Assembly: GCF_050789285.1 (NCBI RefSeq)
Contig: NZ_JBOUVX010000002.1
Coordinates: 682,001 to 746,000 of the forward strand
DNA from: CAVPWP01 sp050789285
Lineage (GTDB): Bacteria > Pseudomonadota > Alphaproteobacteria > Rhodobacterales > Rhodobacteraceae
Reading direction: 5' to 3'
Length of the DNA: 64,000 bases
A model generated the notes under the pieces. It had not been told where the DNA came from. It did not search any database and saw only the letters and a program-made list of their open reading frames with translations. The translations under genes and the position numbers were made by a program. How positions within the stretch are numbered: position 1 is the first letter of the stretch; every line of letters begins with the position of its first letter. Of the stretch, positions 60,197 to 64,000 are shown piece by piece.

Positions 60197-61285
60197 ATGA
60201 CGCATCAGCTTCGCCCCCAGCCGGGGATCATGGACATCGCGCTTTATCAGGGCGGCGCCAGCAAGGCGGACGGCTTTGACGAGGTGTTGAAACTCTCGTC
60301 GAACGAAAACCCCTTCGGCCCCTCGCCACGGGCCGTGGCCGCCTTCCGCGACACCGCGGCGACGCTGCACCGCTATCCCTCGACCGACCACGCCGGCCTG
60401 CGCGCGGCCATCGCCGAGGTTCACGGCCTCGACCCCGCGCGCATCATCTGCGGCGCGGGCTCGGACGAGGTGATCACCTTCCTCTGCCAGACCTACGCCG
60501 GCCTAGGCGACGAGGTCATTCACACCGAACACGGCTTTGCGATGTATCGCATATCGGCCCTGGCCGCCGGCGCGACCCCGGTCGAGGTGGCGGAACGGGA
60601 CCGGGTGGTGGATGTGGACCTGATCCTTGGCGCGGTGACCGACCGCACGCGCCTGATCTTCATCGCCAATCCGGCGAACCCCACCGGCACGATGATCCCG
60701 CTGTCCGAGGTCGAACGCCTTGCCGACGCGCTTCCGCCTCATGTCCTTCTCGTGCTCGACGGGGCCTATGCCGAATACGCCCCGGGCTATGACGGCGGCG
60801 CCGCCCTGATCGAGGCGCGCGAGACGGTGGTAATGACGCGCACCTTCTCGAAGCTTTACGGCCTTGGCGGGCTGCGCATCGGCTGGGGCTATGGCCCGGC
60901 CCATGTGATCGACGCGCTCAACCGGGTGCGCGGCCCCTTCAACCTCAGCCAGACCCAGCAGGACGCGGCAATGGCCGCCGTGCGCGATCGCGCTTATGCG
61001 GACTTCTGCCTTCTGCAGAACGCCGAACAGCGGGCGCGCCTGCGCGGGGCGCTGGCGCAGTTGGGCTTTCCCTCGGACGAAAGCTTCGCGAACTTCCTGC
61101 TGATCCATTTCGCCGACCAGGCATGTGCCGAGGCGGCCGAGGCCTTTCTCCGCGCCCGCGGCATCCTTGTCCGCAAGGTGGCCGGCTACAAGTTGCCCGC
61201 GCACCTGCGCATCACCGTCGGTCGCCCCGAGGACTGCGACCGCGTCATCGCCGCCGTCTCGGACTTCGCCGAGGTCACCCGATGA
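60197..61285 (+). CDS. hisC: histidinol-phosphate aminotransferase
   Basis: A 362-residue class I/II PLP-dependent aminotransferase. Typical parts: LSSNENPFGPSPRAV near the N-terminus, GAGSDEVITFLCQTY, NPANPTGTMI, LDGAYAEYA, the PLP lysine in RTFSKLYGLGGLRIGWGY, and RGILVRKVAGYKLPAHLRITVG. It acts in histidine synthesis and, in many alphaproteobacteria, also on aromatic oxo-acids; the overlapping prephenate dehydrogenase gene downstream supports the aromatic role here. The ATG at 60197 is preceded by GAGGACGGG. It overlaps tyrA by four bases. Confidence 0.95.
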   Translation: MTHQLRPQPGIMDIALYQGGASKADGFDEVLKLSSNENPFGPSPRAVAAFRDTAATLHRYPSTDHAGLRAAIAEVHGLDPARIICGAGSDEVITFLCQTYAGLGDEVIHTEHGFAMYRISALAAGATPVEVAERDRVVDVDLILGAVTDRTRLIFIANPANPTGTMIPLSEVERLADALPPHVLLVLDGAYAEYAPGYDGGAALIEARETVVMTRTFSKLYGLGGLRIGWGYGPAHVIDALNRVRGPFNLSQTQQDAAMAAVRDRAYADFCLLQNAEQRARLRGALAQLGFPSDESFANFLLIHFADQACAEAAEAFLRARGILVRKVAGYKLPAHLRITVGRPEDCDRVIAAVSDFAEVTR

Positions 61286-62202
61286 CCGTTCTCTACAACC
61301 GCGTGGCCCTGGTCGGGCTTGGCCTCATCGCCTCGTCCATGGCGCACGCCATGCGCCGGGGTGGGCTTGCGGGCGAGATCGTGGGCACCGCCCGCAGCGC
61401 CGAAACGCGCAAGGTCGCCGCTGAGCTGGGCTTTTGCGACCGGATCGTGCCGACCGCCGCCGAGGCGGTAGACGGCGCCGACCTTGTCGTGCTGGCCGTG
61501 CCGGTCGGAGCGATGGGGACGATCGCCGAAGAGATCGGTCCGCATCTGGCGCCCGGCGCAACGCTGACCGATGTCGGCTCGGTCAAGCGGGCGGTGGTCG
61601 ATGCGGTGGCCCCCCACGTGCCCGAGGGCGTCACGTTCATCCCCGGTCACCCGCTGGCCGGGACGGAACACTCCGGCCCGGCATCCGGATTCGCCGAACT
61701 GTTCGAGAACCGCTGGTGCCTGCTCCTGCCGCCCGAGGATGCCGATCCCGCAAAGGTCGACCGTCTTGCCGCGCTTTGGCGCGCGATGGGGTCGAACGTC
61801 GATTTCATGGATATCGAGCGTCATGATCTGGTGCTCGCCGTGACCAGTCACGCGCCGCACCTCATCGCCTACACGATGGTGGGCGTGGCCGACGACCTGC
61901 GCCGCGTGACCGACCAGGAGGTCATCAAGTATTCGGCGGCCGGTTTCCGCGACTTCACCCGCATTGCCGCCTCGGACCCGACGATGTGGCGCGACGTGTT
62001 TCTCAACAACAAGGACGCCACCCTCGAGATCCTCGGCCGCTTCACCGAGGAACTCTTCGCCCTTCAGCGCGCGATCCGCACCGGCGACGGCGACCTGCTG
62101 TTCGACTATTTCACCCGCACCCGCGCGATCCGCCGCAGCATCGTCGAAGCGGGGCAGGATACGGCCGCGCCGGACTTCGGTCGGGTCGGGACCAAGCGGT
62201 GA
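61282..62202 (+). CDS. tyrA: prephenate/arogenate dehydrogenase
   Basis: A 306-residue dehydrogenase of tyrosine synthesis. The nucleotide-binding motif is VALVGLGLIASSMAHAM; VVLAVPVGAMG, DVGSVKRAVV, the active-site histidine in PGHPLAGTEHSGP and the second histidine in AVTSHAPHLIAY follow. LNNKDATLEILGRF is in the C-terminal dimerisation part. There is no ACT or chorismate mutase domain, as usual for alphaproteobacterial TyrA/TyrC. Its start overlaps hisC and its stop overlaps the next gene by four bases, so all three are coupled. Confidence 0.95.
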   Translation: MTVLYNRVALVGLGLIASSMAHAMRRGGLAGEIVGTARSAETRKVAAELGFCDRIVPTAAEAVDGADLVVLAVPVGAMGTIAEEIGPHLAPGATLTDVGSVKRAVVDAVAPHVPEGVTFIPGHPLAGTEHSGPASGFAELFENRWCLLLPPEDADPAKVDRLAALWRAMGSNVDFMDIERHDLVLAVTSHAPHLIAYTMVGVADDLRRVTDQEVIKYSAAGFRDFTRIAASDPTMWRDVFLNNKDATLEILGRFTEELFALQRAIRTGDGDLLFDYFTRTRAIRRSIVEAGQDTAAPDFGRVGTKR

Positions 62203-62777
62203 GGCGCGTCGCGGGCATCCTTGCGCTTCTGGCGCTGGCGGCGTGCGGCGGCGAGGACCGTCGCGGCCTGTGCGGCGTTCCGGGCCTTGAAGGCGAGCGC
62301 ATCCCGGACGTCGAAGGGCCCGGCGTCTGCGGCATCGAGGATCCGGTGATGGTCACCCGGGTGGCGGGCGTCGACCTCAGCACGCCCACGCGCATGACCT
62401 GCGAAACGGCCTCGGCACTGGACGTTTTCGTGCGGACCGGAGCGAAACCGGTCCTGTCGTCGAAGGGCGGGGGGCTCGAGCGTTTGCAGGTCGCCGCCGG
62501 ATATGCCTGCCGCACCCGCAACTCGCGGCCTGGGGCCCGCGTGTCCGAACACGCCAAGGGCCGTGCCATCGACATCTCCGCCTTCGTGCTGCGCGACGGC
62601 AGCACGCTGACCGTCGAGGACGACTGGCGCAGCGCGAACGCGCAAACCATGAAGCGCCTGCATGGCGCCGCCTGCGGGCCCTTCGGAACCGTGCTTGGAC
62701 CCGAAAGCGACCCGTTCCACCAGGATCACTTCCATTTCGACGTCGCCCGCCAACGCAGCGGGCCCTACTGCCGCTAG
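62199..62777 (+). CDS. extensin-like C-terminal-domain lipoprotein
   Basis: A 192-residue protein with a lipoprotein signal (residues 1-15, lipobox LALAACGG with C16-like cysteine). The rest is an extensin-like C-terminal domain, which has the fold of M15/peptidoglycan-hydrolysing peptidases: MTCETASALDVFV, AAGYACRTRNSRPGARVSEHAKGRAIDIS (the SEHAKGRAIDI metal site) and QDHFHFDVA. The metal-binding H/D/H set is visible, so a peptidoglycan-linked activity is possible. The start is GTG at 62199, overlapping the tyrA stop by four bases. It ends four bases into the convergent DUF2125 gene's stop. Confidence 0.9.
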   Translation: MRRVAGILALLALAACGGEDRRGLCGVPGLEGERIPDVEGPGVCGIEDPVMVTRVAGVDLSTPTRMTCETASALDVFVRTGAKPVLSSKGGGLERLQVAAGYACRTRNSRPGARVSEHAKGRAIDISAFVLRDGSTLTVEDDWRSANAQTMKRLHGAACGPFGTVLGPESDPFHQDHFHFDVARQRSGPYCR

Positions 62778-63775
62778 CGCAGGACGATCCGCGGCGCGGG
62801 GCCCAGCGGGATCGGCCCAAGGGTGACCAGCCCGCCGCGGAAGGTCAGCGGGACGTCAAGCGTCTCGGACGGACCCGACAGGCGGGCGAGAAAGCCCAGC
62901 CCACGCTCAAGCCCCGAGCGGACCGAAGGCGGGATCGCCCCCGCCGCTTCCGCGACGGCCAGCATCTCGCTCCAGTTCGTGGCTTTCACGATCACCTCGC
63001 CCTCTGGCGTGCCGTCCGGGGCGACCGTCACGGCGCCTGCGGCCCGCAGGTCAAGCTGGCCCCAGGTCGCGCGCATGTGGTCGATCCGGATCGCGGTGAT
63101 CTGCGGCCGGCCCTCCTCGATCGCGAAGCGGTCCCAGGGTGCATCGAAATCCACCCATGCCTGAAGGCGCAGCCCATCGATCCGTTCCGACAGCATCCGC
63201 GCGGGGTCGAGGCGGCCGCGCACCGTCTCGGCAAGGCGCAGGCCCGAGGCTTCGAACAGGATGTCATGGGCGTCGGCGGCCTCGTCCGACCGGGAGGTGC
63301 GCAGCACACCCGACTCGAGCGATGCCGACCAGCCCAGCGTCGATGTCAGCGCGATTGTCTCAAGCCCGATATCCGACGAGCGAAGTTCAAGCGCGGTGTT
63401 CGGTGCAAAACCGATGCGGCCCTGCATCCGGTCCGACGTGATCTCGATCCGTTCAAGCGGGGTCGCCACGGTCTGCTGCGCCGGCCAGATCGCCGTGATC
63501 TCGTTTGGGCGGGCGCTTTTCGCGGTGAAGCGGAAATCGGGGGCGGTCCAGGCCACGCCGGTCGCGGGATCGGCCAGTTCGACATCACGGACCACGGTTT
63601 CGAACCGGAGGGGAAACCCGGTGACGGCCACGTCATCGTAGTTCGCGACCCAGCCTTCGCGGCCGCGCGCGTCGATCCATCCGGTCAACGCGCGATCCAG
63701 CACCAATGCCCCGATGAACCAGTATCCAACCCAGAGGAGGCCAAGAAAGACGGGGATCAGAAGTAGTTTTCGCAT
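62774..63775 (-). CDS. DUF2125 domain protein
   Basis: A 333-residue protein with one N-terminal membrane helix (LLLIPVFLGLLWVGYWFIGALVL), the rest periplasmic and beta-rich. DUF2125 motifs: DRALTGWIDARGREGWVANYDDVAVTGFPLRFE (seen as WIDARGREGW and VTGFPLRF), and ALELRSSDIGLETIAL. The family is common in Rhodobacterales and rhizobia with no known function; it may be related to AsmA-like envelope proteins. The ATG at 63775 is clear. It is divergent from the ChaC-type gene, with about 65 bases between starts, and convergent with the extensin-like gene, with overlapping stops. Confidence 0.9.
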   Translation of the reverse strand: MRKLLLIPVFLGLLWVGYWFIGALVLDRALTGWIDARGREGWVANYDDVAVTGFPLRFETVVRDVELADPATGVAWTAPDFRFTAKSARPNEITAIWPAQQTVATPLERIEITSDRMQGRIGFAPNTALELRSSDIGLETIALTSTLGWSASLESGVLRTSRSDEAADAHDILFEASGLRLAETVRGRLDPARMLSERIDGLRLQAWVDFDAPWDRFAIEEGRPQITAIRIDHMRATWGQLDLRAAGAVTVAPDGTPEGEVIVKATNWSEMLAVAEAAGAIPPSVRSGLERGLGFLARLSGPSETLDVPLTFRGGLVTLGPIPLGPAPRIVLR

Positions 63776-63839
63776 TGCACGCTCTGGAAGCCGGGGCCGT
63801 TTCGGGTTCTATAGCCGCGCGATGAAAAGGACCAGCGCG

Positions 63840-64000
63840 ATGGTGGATATGCCTCTTTGGGTGTTTGGATACGGCTCGCTGGTGTGGAACCCGGGCTTCG
63901 ATCACGAGGATCGGGTGCTGGCCATGCTGCCCGGCTATGCGCGCACCTTCTGCATGCGGTCGATCCACCACCGGGGCACCGACGAAAGGCCCGGCCTTGT
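63840..64000 (+). CDS. ChaC-type gamma-glutamylcyclotransferase, N-terminal part (runs off window)
   Basis: The first 53 residues are seen. VFGYGSLVWNPGF is the start of the ChaC/GGCT-like fold with the Y-G-S-L phosphate-binding motif, and GYARTFCMRSIHHRGT continues the ChaC pattern. The complete protein should cleave glutathione to 5-oxoproline and Cys-Gly in the cytoplasm. The ATG at 63840 has AAGG upstream; an in-frame ATG at 63822 and one at 63849 are alternatives. The catalytic glutamate lies beyond the window. Confidence 0.85.
   Translation, partial: MVDMPLWVFGYGSLVWNPGFDHEDRVLAMLPGYARTFCMRSIHHRGTDERPGL

Noticed and set aside
1..64000. tRNA, rRNA and CRISPR arrays
   Set aside because: No cloverleaf-like, rRNA-like or regularly spaced repeat pattern was seen by eye. 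A tRNAscan-SE or Infernal run would be decisive.

Overview
The window looks like a chromosomal segment of a high-GC alphaproteobacterium, most likely a marine member of the Rhodobacterales (Rhodobacteraceae/Roseobacter type). The reasons are the strong third-position G/C bias, several Rhodobacterales-style proteins (DUF2125, amino-acid-synthesis DUF1185, DUF1127, TolB-like/TPR winged-helix regulators), the density of ABC importers, a perfect CtrA-type site (TTAA-N7-TTAAC), and a glucosylglycerol operon typical of salt-adapted bacteria. No rRNA, tRNA or CRISPR was seen. Nothing was run: family names rest on motifs read by eye.

Region 1 (1-14.6 kb) is accessory in character. It has low gene density, long non-coding gaps, a dispersed repeat family, an IS3-type transposase remnant and one small gene broken by an in-frame stop. 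Its genes are the end of a TPR protein, an exported protein plus a VTT-like membrane protein, a three-gene operon (monohaem exported protein, class III cyclase/AAA ATPase/TPR protein, HExxH metallopeptidase-like protein), a winged-helix/TolB/TPR regulator, a 57-residue DUF1127 gene, a DUF1185 protein and an AI-2E-type transporter.

Region 2 (14.6-34.9 kb) is metabolic. A GntR/FadR-type regulator sits between a fumarylacetoacetate-hydrolase gene pair and a NitT/TauT importer, over an operator whose arms coincide with candidate -35 boxes. A flavoprotein and rlmJ follow. A LysR regulator with a consensus box precedes a polyamine importer and an aminobutyraldehyde dehydrogenase. Then comes an unusual operon: AMP-ligase, a single-chain E1 alpha-beta 2-oxoacid dehydrogenase, E2, and a free acyl carrier protein, with no E3.

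Region 3 (34.9-48 kb) holds gpsA-HAD phosphatase-ggpS (glucosylglycerol synthesis), galU, rfbA-rfbD-trhO, pncA and pncB (NAD salvage), an orphan alpha/beta-hydrolase of lower GC, and a DEAD-box helicase with a long basic tail.

Region 4 (48-57.8 kb) is a carbohydrate locus. A regulator that fuses a winged helix to an ABC-type solute-binding domain leads an SDR and an Asp/Glu-racemase gene on one strand. Divergently there is a ribose-type ABC importer with a second SDR and a ThuA-like protein. Region 5 (57.8-64 kb) has a membrane acyltransferase-like protein, a CtrA-box gene, rpsD with a clear terminator, hisC-tyrA-extensin-like lipoprotein, a DUF2125 protein and the start of a ChaC-type cyclotransferase.

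The best candidates for something undescribed are the winged-helix/solute-binding fusion regulator, the E1(fused)-E2-ACP-ligase operon, the cyclase/cytochrome/metallopeptidase operon, and the repeat family confined to the first 14 kb.
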